DNA of 64,000 nucleotides from Micromonospora okii (GCF_020884795.1 NZ_BBZF01000024.1:151523-215522), one strand, 5' to 3'. Shown: positions 7,107 to 15,973, numbered from the stretch's first letter. Translations and numbers: made by a program. The notes: generated from the sequence alone by a model not told the origin.

Positions 7107-8417
7107 GTGACCGACGGCTGGGACTGGCGCCAGCCCGGGGAAGCTCCGACGCCGGCGGGGCCGCCGGGGGGCGGGGTGCCGCCGGCGGCGTCCGCGGGCG
7201 TCCACGGCGATCCCACGCCCTCGCCCTGGTGGTCCGACGCGCTCTCCGACCCGTGGCGCGACCCGTACGCCCCGGCGGCGGTCGTCGTGCCCGCCCCGAT
7301 CGACGGCGGCGCCGAGCCGGAGCCGGTCACCGACCCGGACGCGCCGGGCCGGCCGAGGCTGCGGCAGTTGCTGCTGATCCCCCTGATCACCGCGCTGCTC
7401 GCCGGCACGCTCGGCGGTGCCCTGGGGTACGCCTTCGCGGTGCGCGGCGGCCTGGCCGGCGGCACGGTGCTCGGCGCGGCCCCCGCCGAGGCGCCGGCGC
7501 TGGCCCAGCGCAGGCCGGAGTCGCTGGCCGGGGTCGCCGCGCGGGTCCTGCCCAGCGTGGTGACCGTCCGGGTGGCCGGTCCGGGCGGGACGAGCGAGGG
7601 CTCCGGCTTCGTCGTCAGCGCCGAGGGGCACGTGGTCACCAACGACCACGTCGTCGCCGGTGGCACCGGCAAGGCGAGCGTCGTCTTCAACGACGGCAGC
7701 ACCGCCCCGGCCACCCTCGTCGGGCAGGACCCCGAGTCCGACATCGCGGTGATCAAGGTCGCCCGGAGCGGTCTGCGGCCGGTGGAGTTCGGCGACTCCG
7801 AGGCGCTCGCGGTCGGCGACCCGGTGCTGGCCATCGGCTCGCCGCTGTCCCTGGCCAACACGGTGACCTCGGGCATCGTGAGCGCCCTGGACCGGACGAT
7901 GCAGGCCGCCGAGCCGGGCGGCCCGGTCCGCTACTACGCGGCCATCCAGACGGACGCGGCGGTCAACCACGGCAACTCCGGCGGCCCGCTGGTCGACGCG
8001 GGCGGGCGGGTGATCGGGGTCAACTCGACGATCAAGTCGCTGGTCGCCGACGGCCAGGAGGCCGGCAACATCGGCCTCGCCTTCGCCATCCCGATCAACC
8101 AGGCCAAGCGGGTCGCCCAGGACATCATCGACACCGGCAAGGCCCGCCGCACCGTGATCGGCGCGCGGGTCGGGGGCGCCGGCGCGACCGGCGGCGGCGT
8201 ACGGCTGGCGGCGGTGGAGCCGTCCGGCCCGGCGGCGGCGGCCGGGCTGCGCGCGGGTGACGTGATCCTGCGGATCGCGGGCCGCCCGACGGCCGATCCG
8301 ACGGACCTGACCGCCCTGGTGCGCAAGTTCGCCCCGGGTTCGGTGGTGACGGTGGAGTACCGGCGCGGGTCGAGCCGGCAGAACGCCTCGGTGACCCTCG
8401 CCGCGGACGCCAAGTGA
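7107..8417 (+). CDS. htrA: HtrA/DegP-like membrane serine protease (S1C)
   Basis: A 436-residue envelope protease for misfolded extracytoplasmic proteins. Residues 1-85 are a disordered cytosolic part, and about 90-112 are one membrane helix (LLLIPLITALLAGTLGGALG). Next comes a trypsin-like domain with the triad His in VTNDHVV, Asp in ESDIAVIK and Ser in HGNSGGPL. A C-terminal PDZ domain (GVRLAAVEPSGPAAAAGLRAG starts it) closes the protein. The GTG start has GGGAGG seven bases upstream. tatB follows 73 bases later in the same direction, as in other actinobacteria. Confidence 0.94.
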   Translation: MTDGWDWRQPGEAPTPAGPPGGGVPPAASAGVHGDPTPSPWWSDALSDPWRDPYAPAAVVVPAPIDGGAEPEPVTDPDAPGRPRLRQLLLIPLITALLAGTLGGALGYAFAVRGGLAGGTVLGAAPAEAPALAQRRPESLAGVAARVLPSVVTVRVAGPGGTSEGSGFVVSAEGHVVTNDHVVAGGTGKASVVFNDGSTAPATLVGQDPESDIAVIKVARSGLRPVEFGDSEALAVGDPVLAIGSPLSLANTVTSGIVSALDRTMQAAEPGGPVRYYAAIQTDAAVNHGNSGGPLVDAGGRVIGVNSTIKSLVADGQEAGNIGLAFAIPINQAKRVAQDIIDTGKARRTVIGARVGGAGATGGGVRLAAVEPSGPAAAAGLRAGDVILRIAGRPTADPTDLTALVRKFAPGSVVTVEYRRGSSRQNASVTLAADAK

Positions 8418-8454
8418 GACGCGCTCACCCCTCCCCGTCGGCGTCCGGCGTGCG

Positions 8455-8493
8455 TAGTCTTGCCCTGACGCCGACGAGGAGGCCGAGGCAGTG
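8455..8493 (+). promoter_or_regulatory. Promoter and leader of tatB
   Basis: TAGTCT lies about 30 bases before the tatB start, and GAGGAGG precedes the GTG. tatB can therefore be transcribed apart from htrA with a short leader. Confidence 0.5.
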
Positions 8494-8919
8494 TTCGAGA
8501 ACCTGAACTGGTGGGAGATCGGTGCGCTGCTGCTCCTGGCGCTGTTGATCTTCGGTGACCGGCTCCCCGCCGTGATCGGCGACGGGCTGCGCATGATCCG
8601 CAATCTGCGCTCCATGGCCCGCAACGCCACCACCGACCTCAGCCGTGAGCTGGGCACCGACATCCAGCTGGAGGACCTGCACCCGAAGGCGTTCATCCGC
8701 AAGCACCTGCTCAGCGAGGAGGAGGAGCAGGCGATCCGGAAGCCGCTCCAGGGCGTGTACGACAACCTGCGCGCCGACGTCACCGGCGTGCACGACGAGC
8801 TCAAGGACGTCGCCGCCGCCGCCGACCCGCGCGCTAAGGGCTCCCGGAGGTCCGGCACGGTCGCTCCGGGCGGTGCCGCGCCGGCCCCCCGCCGGCCCAG
8901 CTACGACGACGCCACCTGA
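8491..8919 (+). CDS. tatB: Sec-independent protein translocase subunit TatB
   Basis: TatB is part of the twin-arginine translocase that exports folded proteins across the cytoplasmic membrane. The 142-residue product has one N-terminal membrane helix (EIGALLLLALLIFG) followed directly by an amphipathic helix (DRLPAVIGDGLRMIRNLRSMA) and a charged, Pro-rich tail, the standard TatB build. The characteristic FGxxxLP is present as FGDRLP. It lies after htrA as in most actinobacteria; tatA and tatC are not in the window. Confidence 0.93.
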   Translation: MFENLNWWEIGALLLLALLIFGDRLPAVIGDGLRMIRNLRSMARNATTDLSRELGTDIQLEDLHPKAFIRKHLLSEEEEQAIRKPLQGVYDNLRADVTGVHDELKDVAAAADPRAKGSRRSGTVAPGGAAPAPRRPSYDDAT

Positions 8920-9055
8920 CCCGCCCGACCGACCCGGAGGCTGGCCCCGGCCGCTCCGGCGTACGGCCGGTCGCCTGACCCGCCCCGGCCTGCGGTCGGT
9001 CGCCCGACCCGCTGCGGCGTGCGGCCGGTCGCCGCATCCGGCCCGGACGCGCGGC

Positions 9056-9090
9056 GGGGGCGGCGCTCCCCGTCGGGAAACGCCGCCCCC
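9056..9090. terminator. Bidirectional terminator between tatB and mrp
   Basis: GGGGGCGGCG (9056-9065) pairs with CGCCGCCCCC (9081-9090) around a 15-base loop. It lies between two convergent genes and can serve both. Confidence 0.65.
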
Positions 9091-9111
9091 GTCGTACGAG
9101 GATCGGCCGGG

Positions 9112-10260
9112 TCAGCGGCCGGCCGGCTTGAGGCCGAGGGGCTTGCCGAGCAGCGACTCCCGCCGCACCGCGAGCCGGTCGGCGACCCGGCCGAGCGCCT
9201 GCGCGGCCGGGGACTCCGGCTCGGCCAGCACGATCGGGTTGCCGGCGTCGCCGGCCTCCCGGACCCGGGTGTCCAGCGGCACCTGGCCGAGCAGCGGCAC
9301 CTCGGCGCCGATCGTGCGGGTCAGCGACTCGGCGACCGCCGCGCCGCCGCCGGCGCCGAAGACCTCCATCCGGGTGCCGTCCGGCAGCTCCAGCCAGGAC
9401 ATGTTCTCGATGACGCCGACCACCCGCTGGTGGGTCTGCAGCGAGATCGCGCCCGCCCGCTCGGCGACCTCGGCGGCGGCGGCCTGCGGGGTGGTCACCA
9501 CCAGGATCTCGGCGTTCGGCAGGAGCTGGGCCAGCGAGATGGCCACGTCGCCGGTGCCCGGGGGGAGGTCCAGCAGGAGCACGTCCAGCTCGCCCCAGTA
9601 GACGTCGGCGAGGAACTGCTGCAACGCCCGGTGCAGCATCGGGCCGCGCCACACCACGGCGGCGTTGCCGGCGGTGAACATGCCGATCGAGATGACCTTC
9701 ACGCCGTGCGACTGCGGCGGCATGATCATGTCTTCGACGCGGGTCGGGCGGCCGTCCGCGCCGAGCATCCGGGGCACCGAGTGGCCGTAGATGTCGGCGT
9801 CGACCACGCCCACGGAGAGCCCCCGGGCGGCCAGCGCGGCGGCCAGGTTGACCGTGACGCTGGACTTGCCGACGCCGCCCTTGCCGCTGGCGACCGCGTA
9901 GACCCGGGTGCGCGAGCCGGGCTGGGCGAACGGGATCACCGGCTCCTCGGTGGCGCCGCCGCCGCGCAGCTTCGACTGGAGTTCCTGACGCTGCTCGGGG
10001 CTCATCACCCCGAACTCGATCTCCACGCCGGTCACCCCGGGCACCGCGCCCACGGCGGCGGTGATGTCGCTGCGCAGCTTCTCCCGCAGCGGGCAGCCGG
10101 CCACGGTGAGCAGCAGCTCGACCCGGACCACCCCGTCGTCGCCGACCAGGGCGGAGCGGACCATGCCGAGATCGGTGATGGGCCGGCGGATCTCCGGGTC
10201 GTCGACGGTGGCCAGGGCGGCCTGGACGGCTTCCTCGACGGTGTGCACGGGTGCTGACAT
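9112..10260 (-). CDS. mrp: Mrp/ApbC/NBP35-family Fe-S carrier ATPase
   Basis: A 382-residue P-loop scaffold for Fe-S cluster assembly and transfer. An N-terminal DUF59/MIP18 domain (ALATVDDPEIRRPITDLGMV) precedes the ATPase with the deviant Walker A SGKGGVGKSS, then VVDADIYGHS and LLLDLPPGTGD. The CxxC pair that binds the bridging cluster in many Mrp proteins is not seen after VIENMSW, which is usual for actinobacterial members as far as I recall. TAGCAT lies seven bases before the ATG, so the message is probably leaderless and separate from the upstream DUF1003 gene. Confidence 0.92.
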   Translation of the reverse strand: MSAPVHTVEEAVQAALATVDDPEIRRPITDLGMVRSALVGDDGVVRVELLLTVAGCPLREKLRSDITAAVGAVPGVTGVEIEFGVMSPEQRQELQSKLRGGGATEEPVIPFAQPGSRTRVYAVASGKGGVGKSSVTVNLAAALAARGLSVGVVDADIYGHSVPRMLGADGRPTRVEDMIMPPQSHGVKVISIGMFTAGNAAVVWRGPMLHRALQQFLADVYWGELDVLLLDLPPGTGDVAISLAQLLPNAEILVVTTPQAAAAEVAERAGAISLQTHQRVVGVIENMSWLELPDGTRMEVFGAGGGAAVAESLTRTIGAEVPLLGQVPLDTRVREAGDAGNPIVLAEPESPAAQALGRVADRLAVRRESLLGKPLGLKPAGR

Positions 10261-10275
10261 GCCCGCAATGCTACG
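10261..10275 (-). promoter_or_regulatory. Leaderless promoter of mrp
   Basis: On the minus strand TAGCAT is followed by TGCGGGC and then the ATG of mrp. The spacing of seven bases is that of leaderless actinobacterial promoters. Confidence 0.65.
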
Positions 10276-10387
10276 TCGGGGGCGATCCGCGCCGCCGCCG
10301 ACAGCGGCCGGTGTGAGCGAATCGATGGCCCTCGCGGCGGACCCGCCCTCCGCCGCCGGGGCGGCGTCCGGTGGGCCGGAACGCGGG

Positions 10388-11008
10388 TCAGCGTTCCCGG
10401 GCCGGGCCCTCCAGTCGGCCGCTCCGGGTGAGGTCGCCGGCCGGCTCGTCGCGGGGCTCGCCCAGGGGCTCCCCGCCGCCGCGCCCCGCGCCCCGCTCCT
10501 GCTGGCGGCGCTCCAGCCGCTGCCGGCGCTGGGCGGCCGCGTCCAGCTCCTCGGCCAGCCGGGCCAGCTCCGAGCGGAGGAAGTCCCGGGTGGCCACCTC
10601 GCCCAGCGCGATCCGCAGCGCGGCGACCTCCCGGGCCAGGTACTCCGTGTCGGCCTTCTGCATGGTCGCCCGCCGCCGGTCCTCGTCCAGCGCCACCCGG
10701 TCGCGGTCCGTCTGCCGGTTCTGGGCGAGCAGGATCAGCGGCGCCGCGTAGGACGCCTGGAGGGAGAGCACCAGGGTCAGGAACGTGAAGGTGTACGGGT
10801 CGAAGCGCAGGTTCGCCGGGGCCAGGGTGTTCCAGCCGAACCAGGCCGCGATCACCACCGTCATGTAGACGATGAAGTTCGCCGTCCCCATGCCCCGGGC
10901 GATCCCCTCCGACCAGCGGCCGAACGCCTCCGGGTCGAACCGGGGCAGCTTCACGCCCCGGGGCTCGCGCGGCTGGTCCAGCCGTTCGGCCCGCCGCTGC
11001 TCACTCAT
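10388..11008 (-). CDS. DUF1003 membrane protein
   Basis: The 206-residue product has a soluble N-terminal part, two membrane helices (TANFIVYMTVVIAAWFGWN and FTFLTLVLSLQASYAAPLIL) and a charged coiled-coil C-terminal half rich in Arg and Glu. This is the DUF1003 family, of unknown function, often next to MgtE-like CBS proteins. Its ATG overlaps the end of the upstream gene by eight bases (ATGAGTGA), so the two are translationally coupled and likely work together, perhaps in divalent-cation physiology. Confidence 0.85.
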   Translation of the reverse strand: MSEQRRAERLDQPREPRGVKLPRFDPEAFGRWSEGIARGMGTANFIVYMTVVIAAWFGWNTLAPANLRFDPYTFTFLTLVLSLQASYAAPLILLAQNRQTDRDRVALDEDRRRATMQKADTEYLAREVAALRIALGEVATRDFLRSELARLAEELDAAAQRRQRLERRQQERGAGRGGGEPLGEPRDEPAGDLTRSGRLEGPARER

Positions 11009-12287
11009 CGGCGCCGTCCAGCGCCTCACCGGCGGGGGACGGGCCCGTCGGCGTGCCCCGCTCCCGCCAGTCGCGCGGCAGCGAGTGGTCCAGCACGTCG
11101 TCGACGGTGACCGCGCCGACCAGCCGGTTGTTCCGGTCCACCACGGGCATGGCGACCAGGTCGTACGTGGCCATCCGGCGGGTGATCTCCGGCAGCGGGG
11201 TCGCCGGTCGCAGCGGGTCGATGTCGTTGACCACGATCCCGCCGAGCAGGTCGGCCGGGGGCTCCCGGAGTAGCCGCTGGAAGTGCGCCATCCCCAGGTA
11301 CCGGCCGGTGGGGGTGGTCATCGGCGCGCGGGCCACGAAGACCTGCGCCGCCACCGCCGGGGAGAGCTGCTCCTCCCGGATCCGGGCGAGCGCCTCGGCG
11401 ACCGTGGCGTCCGGTGGCAGGATCACCGGCTCCGAGGTCATCACGCTGCCGGCCGTGCCCGAGGTGTACTTCAGCAGTTGGCGGACCGGGTCGGCCTCGT
11501 CGGGCTCCATCAGGTCCAGCAGCACGTCCTGCTCGGGCGGGGGCAGCTCGTTGAGCAGGTCGGCGGCGTCGTCCGGGTCCATCTCCTCCAGCACGTCGGC
11601 GGCGCGCTCCCGGTCGAGCGCGGCGAGGATCTCCACCTGGTCGCGCTCGGGCAGCTCGCTGAGCACGTCGGCCAGCCGCACGTCGTCCAGCGCCGCCGCC
11701 ACCTCGTTGCGCCGGGCGTCGGGCAGGTCCTGGAGGGCGTTGGCCAGGTCCGCCGGGCGCATGTCCTCCAGTACGGCGAGCAGGTTCGCCGTACCCCGGG
11801 TCTCGGCGACGCCGCTGAGGCCGCGCACCCGGTCCCACTCGACCTGGTGCAGGTGACCCCGGCGGGTGAGCCGGCCCGTCTGCTCGCGGACGGCGACCCG
11901 GGTCAGCGCCCACTCGCCGCCGCGGCTGCACTCCATCGCCACGTCGACCACCGAGCCGGACTGGCCGCCCGGGTCGAGCTGCACCCGCCGGTCCAGCAGT
12001 TCCTGGAGCACCAGCAGCTCGTTCGGGCGCTTGGAGAACCGGCGCAGGTTGAGGGTGCCGCTGCCGAGCACCACCGCTTCGGCGTCGATGGAGGTGATCC
12101 GGTTGATGGAGAGGAAGATGAGCCGGCGCATCGGCATCTCCGCCACCAGGCCGACCACCTCGGGCGGGCGCTGGGTCGGCCGGAGCCGGGCCACCGCGTC
12201 CCGGACCCGCCCCACCTGGTCGCCGTTCGGGTCGAAGACGGCGACCCCGGCGAGCCTGGCCACGTAGATCCGGTTCGGCGTGCTCAC
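11001..12287 (-). CDS. Soluble MgtE N-domain/CBS-pair protein with PRC-like start
   Basis: A 428-residue protein resembling Rv1232c. Residues 1-150 look like two PRC-barrel-type repeats (VFDPNGDQVGRVRDAV and the following segment). About 165-280 is the MgtE N-terminal helical superhelix (repeated LADVLSELPERDQVEIL-type units), and 290-410 is a CBS pair (SVMTSEPVILPPDATVAEAL, ATPLPEITRRMATYDLVAMPV). The MgtE membrane channel domain is missing, so it is not a transporter by itself but probably a Mg2+ or nucleotide-sensing regulator. GTG is preceded by TAGGCT and seven bases. Confidence 0.88.
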   Translation of the reverse strand: MSTPNRIYVARLAGVAVFDPNGDQVGRVRDAVARLRPTQRPPEVVGLVAEMPMRRLIFLSINRITSIDAEAVVLGSGTLNLRRFSKRPNELLVLQELLDRRVQLDPGGQSGSVVDVAMECSRGGEWALTRVAVREQTGRLTRRGHLHQVEWDRVRGLSGVAETRGTANLLAVLEDMRPADLANALQDLPDARRNEVAAALDDVRLADVLSELPERDQVEILAALDRERAADVLEEMDPDDAADLLNELPPPEQDVLLDLMEPDEADPVRQLLKYTSGTAGSVMTSEPVILPPDATVAEALARIREEQLSPAVAAQVFVARAPMTTPTGRYLGMAHFQRLLREPPADLLGGIVVNDIDPLRPATPLPEITRRMATYDLVAMPVVDRNNRLVGAVTVDDVLDHSLPRDWRERGTPTGPSPAGEALDGADE

Positions 12288-12300
12288 GAGGACCAGCCTA
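12288..12300 (-). promoter_or_regulatory. Leaderless promoter of CBS-protein operon
   Basis: TAGGCT on the minus strand (12295-12300), then seven bases, then the GTG at 12287. It faces the phzF promoter only seven bases away, so the two polymerases would compete. Confidence 0.65.
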
Positions 12301-12306
12301 AGCGCC

Positions 12307-12323
12307 TACTGTCTACGTACATG
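12307..12323 (+). promoter_or_regulatory. Leaderless promoter of PhzF-like gene
   Basis: TACTGT (12307-12312) is followed by eight bases and the ATG at 12321. No ribosome-binding site is present. Confidence 0.55.
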
Positions 12324-13190
12324 TCGACCTTGGCCTACGAGATCGTGGACGTCTTCACCGACCGCCCCTTCGCCGGCAACCCCCTCGCGGTGGTGTTCGG
12401 CGCCGAAGGGCTCGCCACCGAGCAGATGCAGGCGCTCGCGCTGGAGTTCAACCTCTCCGAGACGGTGTTCGTGTTGCCGCCCACCCAGTTCGCGGCCACC
12501 TACCGGGCAAGGATCTTCACCCCCACCGACGAGCTGCCGTTCGCCGGGCACCCGAGCGTCGGCGCGGCGGTGACCGCGAGCCGGCGCGGCATGTTCGGCG
12601 TGGGGCAGGTCACCCAGGAGTGCGGGGCCGGGGTGCTGCCGATCGAGGTGACCGCCACCGGCGCGACGCTGACCGGCGGCAGCCCGACCCTCGGCCCGGA
12701 GCTGGACCTGGAGCCGCTGCTGGAGATGGTCGGCCTCGACGCCGACGACCACACCGGCCCGGCGCCCCGGGTGGCCGGCTGCGGGCTGGAGTTCCCGTAC
12801 CTGCCGGTGCGCCCGGACGCGGTGGCCCGCGCCCGGGTCAACGCGGCGGCGGCGGAGCGGTACGGCATCGAGCATGTCAGCGTCTTCTCCTGGAACGCCG
12901 ACTCGCAAACCGCGCACGCCCGGGTCTTCGTCCCCGGCCACGGTGTCCCGGAGGACCCGGCGACCGGCTCGGCCGCCCTCGGGCTCGGCGTGTGGCTGGT
13001 CGCCAGCGGCCTGCTCCCCGGCGACGGGCTCTCCGACTACGTCGTCCGGCAGGGCGCCGAGATCAACCGCCCGTCGCTGCTGACCTGCACGGTCACCGCA
13101 GCGCAGGGCTCGGCGGTCGGCGCGACGGTGAGCGGCCACGTGATGCCCGTGGCCCGGGGCGAGATCGCGGTCCCCCCTTTCCTGGGGTAA
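12321..13190 (+). CDS. PhzF-family isomerase
   Basis: The 289-residue protein belongs to the PhzC/PhzF diaminopimelate-epimerase-like fold. The start AYEIVDVFTDRPFAGNPLAVV is diagnostic and FNLSETVFV carries the conserved Glu that acts as general acid/base. GHPSVGAA and EDPATGSAALGLGVWL are the second conserved loops. No phenazine genes are nearby, so it is probably a housekeeping homologue of unknown substrate. Its TAA stop codon lies inside the first bases of a ~52-bp palindromic repeat. Confidence 0.9.
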   Translation: MSTLAYEIVDVFTDRPFAGNPLAVVFGAEGLATEQMQALALEFNLSETVFVLPPTQFAATYRARIFTPTDELPFAGHPSVGAAVTASRRGMFGVGQVTQECGAGVLPIEVTATGATLTGGSPTLGPELDLEPLLEMVGLDADDHTGPAPRVAGCGLEFPYLPVRPDAVARARVNAAAAERYGIEHVSVFSWNADSQTAHARVFVPGHGVPEDPATGSAALGLGVWLVASGLLPGDGLSDYVVRQGAEINRPSLLTCTVTAAQGSAVGATVSGHVMPVARGEIAVPPFLG

Positions 13191-13240
13191 GGAAGGGCCC
13201 CTTGTTAACGCCTACGGTAGAGAAGGGAACCCTTCTCACC
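13187..13240 (+). repeat. Copy A of ~52-bp stop-codon repeat
   Basis: The element begins GTAAGGAAGGGCC, has the core TTAACGCCTACGGTAGAG, and ends GGAACCCTTCTCACC. Its two ends are imperfect inverted repeats of about 15-18 bases. The phzF stop TAA is bases 2-4 of the element. Copies B, C and D lie at 23594, 60770 and 6117. Confidence 0.8.
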
Positions 13241-13305
13241 AACACCGGTGTTGCGGGGCGCGGTGGGTGGGAGGACGGGGAGTCGGGATGCGGGAGGATG
13301 CCGGG

Positions 13306-13821
13306 GTGACCGACGAGGTGGACGACCGGGTCAGCACGCCCCTGGTCGACGAGGCGGTGAAGAAGGCCGCCGTCGCCTGGGTGGGCGTCGCGGGCGAGCC
13401 GGCGCGGGCGCTGTGGTGCGTACCGGCGGACGGGTCGCTCCTGGTGGTGAGCGGCCCCGGCGAGCAGGCCGCGCCCGGGCTGGCGGAGGCGGCCGAGGCC
13501 CACGTCACCCTGCGCGGCGACCACGGCGGGCGGATCGTCACCTGGCCGGCCCGGGTGACCGGGGTCGCGCCGGACACCGAGGAGTGGGCGGCCCTCGCCC
13601 CGACGGTCGCCGCCAAGCGGCTGAACGCCCCCGGGCCCACGGCGGACCTCGTGGCCCGGTGGGCCGCCGACGGCTGCGCCCTGGTCCGGCTGACGCCGGC
13701 CGGCGAGCCGGTGGCCGGCGACGGGCTGCCCGACGATTCGCTCGCCGAGCCGCCCCGGGAGACCCCGGCGGTCCGGGCCGTCCGCAAGCCGTTCCGTCTG
13801 CACCGCGTCCGACGCCGCTGA
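13306..13821 (+). CDS. Conserved hypothetical protein, possible FMN-binding split-barrel fold
   Basis: The 171-residue product reads ALWCVPADGSLLVVSGPGEQAAPGL, AHVTLRGDHGGRIVTWPARVTG and a later helix AVAAKRLN-like stretch. This resembles pyridoxamine-5'-phosphate-oxidase-like split barrels. There is no clear flavin motif, so the assignment is tentative. GTG 13306 is chosen because GGGAGG lies about nine bases upstream; an ATG at 13288 is also in frame. A tandem repeat array begins right at its stop codon. Confidence 0.6.
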   Translation: MTDEVDDRVSTPLVDEAVKKAAVAWVGVAGEPARALWCVPADGSLLVVSGPGEQAAPGLAEAAEAHVTLRGDHGGRIVTWPARVTGVAPDTEEWAALAPTVAAKRLNAPGPTADLVARWAADGCALVRLTPAGEPVAGDGLPDDSLAEPPRETPAVRAVRKPFRLHRVRRR

Positions 13822-13980
13822 ACCGGGCCGCCAACCGGCCGGGCCGCCAACCGGCCGGGCCGCCGGACGGCCGAACCGCCAAACGGCCTGGCCGCCGGAC
13901 GGCCGAACCGCCAAACGGCCGGGCCGCTGGACCGCCAAACGGCCTGGCCGCCAAACGGGCCGGACCGCCGGATTCCCGGA
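13819..13980 (+). repeat. Imperfect tandem array rich in CCAAACGGCC units
   Basis: Starting at the TGA of the preceding gene, units of about 15-18 bases built from GGGCCGCCAACCGGCC, GGCCGCCGGACGGCCG and AACCGCCAAACGGCC alternate for some 150 bases. Each unit is itself a small palindrome. It is not a CRISPR array, since there are no spacers. Confidence 0.7.
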
Positions 13981-14010
13981 CCCGCCGGACGATTGGACCG
14001 CCGACCGGGG

Positions 14011-14043
14011 CGGGGCCGCCGGGCCGGCCGACCGGCGGCCCCG
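14011..14043. terminator. Terminator hairpin between array and HAD gene
   Basis: CGGGGCCGCCGG (14011-14022) pairs with CCGGCGGCCCCG (14032-14043) around a 9-base loop. It lies 31 bases beyond the HAD gene stop and can also close plus-strand transcripts. Confidence 0.55.
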
Positions 14044-14074
14044 CTCCGGCCGTCCGTCGAGGGAGGGCCCGGGA

Positions 14075-14773
14075 TCAGGCCGGTACGGCGATCGGGTCCA
14101 GCAGGCCGAGGACTTCGCTCAGCGAGCGCAGCACCGGCCCGTCCCAGGCGGGCTCGGCGTTGAAGACCATGTGCTCGGCGAGGTCCGGCGCGGCGAGCCG
14201 TACCGCCGTCATCCCCGCCCGCCGCGCGCCGGTGAGTTCCTGGCTGCCGCCGTCGCCGACGTACAGGCAGTCGGCCGGGGTCAGCCCGAGCTGACGGCAC
14301 GCGGCCAGGTAGAGCGCCGGGTCGGGCTTGCAGCGCCCGAGGAGCACCGAGAACACCCGCGCGTCGAGCAGCGGGGCCACGGCGAGCCGCGGCAGGAACG
14401 CCGGCAGCTCGTGGGTGCAGTCGCTGACCAGGCCCGTGCGTACGCCCCGCCGGCGCAGCGCGGTCAGCACGGGCACCGCCTCGTCGCGCAGGCGGGTGTC
14501 CGCCCGGATGGCCCGGTGGCGGGCGGCCACCGCCGCGCGCAGCGCGCCCTCCGGCGGGTGTACGCCGGCCTGCGCGCACACCCAGCGCAGGGTGGCCTCG
14601 GCGTCGCCGAGGCGACCGCTGGCCCGCTGGTAGTAGCTGCCGTCGAGCACCTCGATGAACGCGTCGACCGGGCAGCCGAGCAGCTCTGCGGTGGAGCGGT
14701 GGCCCGCGCCGCGCCGCACGGAACGGGTGAGCGTGCCGAAGAAGTCGAACAGCACCGCCTGGAAAAAGGGCAT
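14075..14773 (-). CDS. HAD-superfamily hydrolase
   Basis: A 232-residue cytosolic hydrolase with HAD motif I as LFDFFGTLT, motif II TGLVSDCTHE, motif III Lys in GRCKPDPALY, and motif IV YVGDGGSQEL. In motif I the nucleophile Asp is present, but the second acidic position of DxD is Phe. That position is also non-acidic in haloacid-dehalogenase members, so it might not be a phosphatase. ATG 14773 has GGAGG nine bases upstream. Its divergent neighbour is a DMT transporter. Confidence 0.85.
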   Translation of the reverse strand: MPFFQAVLFDFFGTLTRSVRRGAGHRSTAELLGCPVDAFIEVLDGSYYQRASGRLGDAEATLRWVCAQAGVHPPEGALRAAVAARHRAIRADTRLRDEAVPVLTALRRRGVRTGLVSDCTHELPAFLPRLAVAPLLDARVFSVLLGRCKPDPALYLAACRQLGLTPADCLYVGDGGSQELTGARRAGMTAVRLAAPDLAEHMVFNAEPAWDGPVLRSLSEVLGLLDPIAVPA

Positions 14774-14877
14774 GGGGGAGTGCCTCCGGGCGTCGAGGGG
14801 GAGGGTCGCCGGGACGCCATGATCGTAACCGGACGTCTACGTTCTGTGGTGGCCGTGCCGTGTGAGGATTGCTTTCC

Positions 14878-15888
14878 GTGTCCCTCCCCGCGCCCCACCG
14901 CCCGCCGGTCGACCCGCTGACCGGCGGGGCCGTCGTCCTCGCCGTCGTCGCGGTGTCGTCGTCCGCGCCGCTGGTCGCGTTCGCCGCCGCGCCGGCCCTG
15001 GCGATCGCGTTCTGGCGGAACCTGCTCTCGGCCGGCGCGCTCGGCCCGTTCGCGCTGGCCCGGCGGCGGGCCGAGTTCCGGGCGCTGACCGTCGGCGCGG
15101 GGCGGCGCGCGGGCGCGTACTGCGTGCTGTCCGGGCTGGCGCTGGCCGCGCACTTCGCCACCTGGATGCCGAGCGTCCAGCTCACGTCCGTCGCCGCCGC
15201 CACCGCCCTGGTCGCCACCCAGCCGGTGTGGCAGGGGCTGATCGCCCGCTTCCAGGGGTGCCGGCTGCCGCCGGTGGTCTGGGTCGGCATCGGGGTGGCG
15301 GTGGGCGGTGCCGCGCTCGCCTCGGGGGCCGACGTCGCCGTCTCCGGCCCGGCGTTCGCCGGCGACCTGCTGGCGGTGGCCGGCGGCCTGTTCGCCGCGG
15401 TCTACACCGCCCTCGGCGAGCGGGCGCGGGCCACGGTCAGCACCACCACGTACACCACCGTCTGCTACGGGGTGTGCGCGTTGGCCCTGCTGGTCGTCTG
15501 CCTGGTCGGCGGGGTGCCGCTGGCCGGTTGGGACACCGGCACCTGGCTGGCGATCCTGGCCTTGGTGGCCGGGGCCCAACTGCTCGGCCACTCGATGTTC
15601 AACTACGCGCTGCGGCGGGTCCCGGCGACCACGGTCAGCGTGCTGGGCCTGCTGGAGGCGCCGGGGGCAGCGGTGATCGCCTGGGCCTGGCTCGGCCAGC
15701 TTCCCCGGGCCGCCGCGCTGCCCGGGCTGGCGCTGCTCCTCGTCGGCGTCGCCGTGGTGGTGCTCGGCGGGGCGCGCGCCGGCCGCCGCGCCCTGCCCAC
15801 CCCGCTCCCGGCCGACGCCACCCCGCTCCCGGCCGACGCGACGCTGTCGGCCGACGCCGATCCGTCGACCGAGCGCCCCTCCGCCTGA
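14878..15888 (+). CDS. EamA/DMT-superfamily transporter
   Basis: The protein has about 336 residues and ten hydrophobic helices in two five-helix halves, ending in a Pro/Ala-rich tail with the repeated unit PLPADAT. Family members export amino acids and small metabolites; the substrate here is not deducible. The second half contains ALGERARATVSTTTYTTVCYG and GHSMFNYALRRVPATTVSVLGLLEAPGAA, typical EamA features. GTG 14878 is used; TTG 14869 is also in frame. No clear ribosome site is present. Confidence 0.85.
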   Translation: MSLPAPHRPPVDPLTGGAVVLAVVAVSSSAPLVAFAAAPALAIAFWRNLLSAGALGPFALARRRAEFRALTVGAGRRAGAYCVLSGLALAAHFATWMPSVQLTSVAAATALVATQPVWQGLIARFQGCRLPPVVWVGIGVAVGGAALASGADVAVSGPAFAGDLLAVAGGLFAAVYTALGERARATVSTTTYTTVCYGVCALALLVVCLVGGVPLAGWDTGTWLAILALVAGAQLLGHSMFNYALRRVPATTVSVLGLLEAPGAAVIAWAWLGQLPRAAALPGLALLLVGVAVVVLGGARAGRRALPTPLPADATPLPADATLSADADPSTERPSA

Positions 15889-15973
15889 AGCGGGGATCGT
15901 CCCCGAGAGTCGCCGTTCCGCCGCCGGGCCGGGTCCGTTCCGTCCAGAGTGCGAGGGGAGGGGGTGGTGGCGG

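Noticed and set aside
5217..8417. A 1066-codon frame joining the pepA end to htrA
   Set aside because: Only the part from GTG 7107 is conserved sequence; the rest is a shadow of pepA and the methyltransferase and crosses their intergenic region.
10388..12287. Complete MgtE magnesium transporter
   Set aside because: Only the soluble N and CBS domains are present; the downstream gene is DUF1003 with two helices, not the MgtE channel.
12321..13190. Phenazine biosynthesis gene
   Set aside because: PhzF-like isomerases are widespread outside phenazine clusters and no other phz gene is present.
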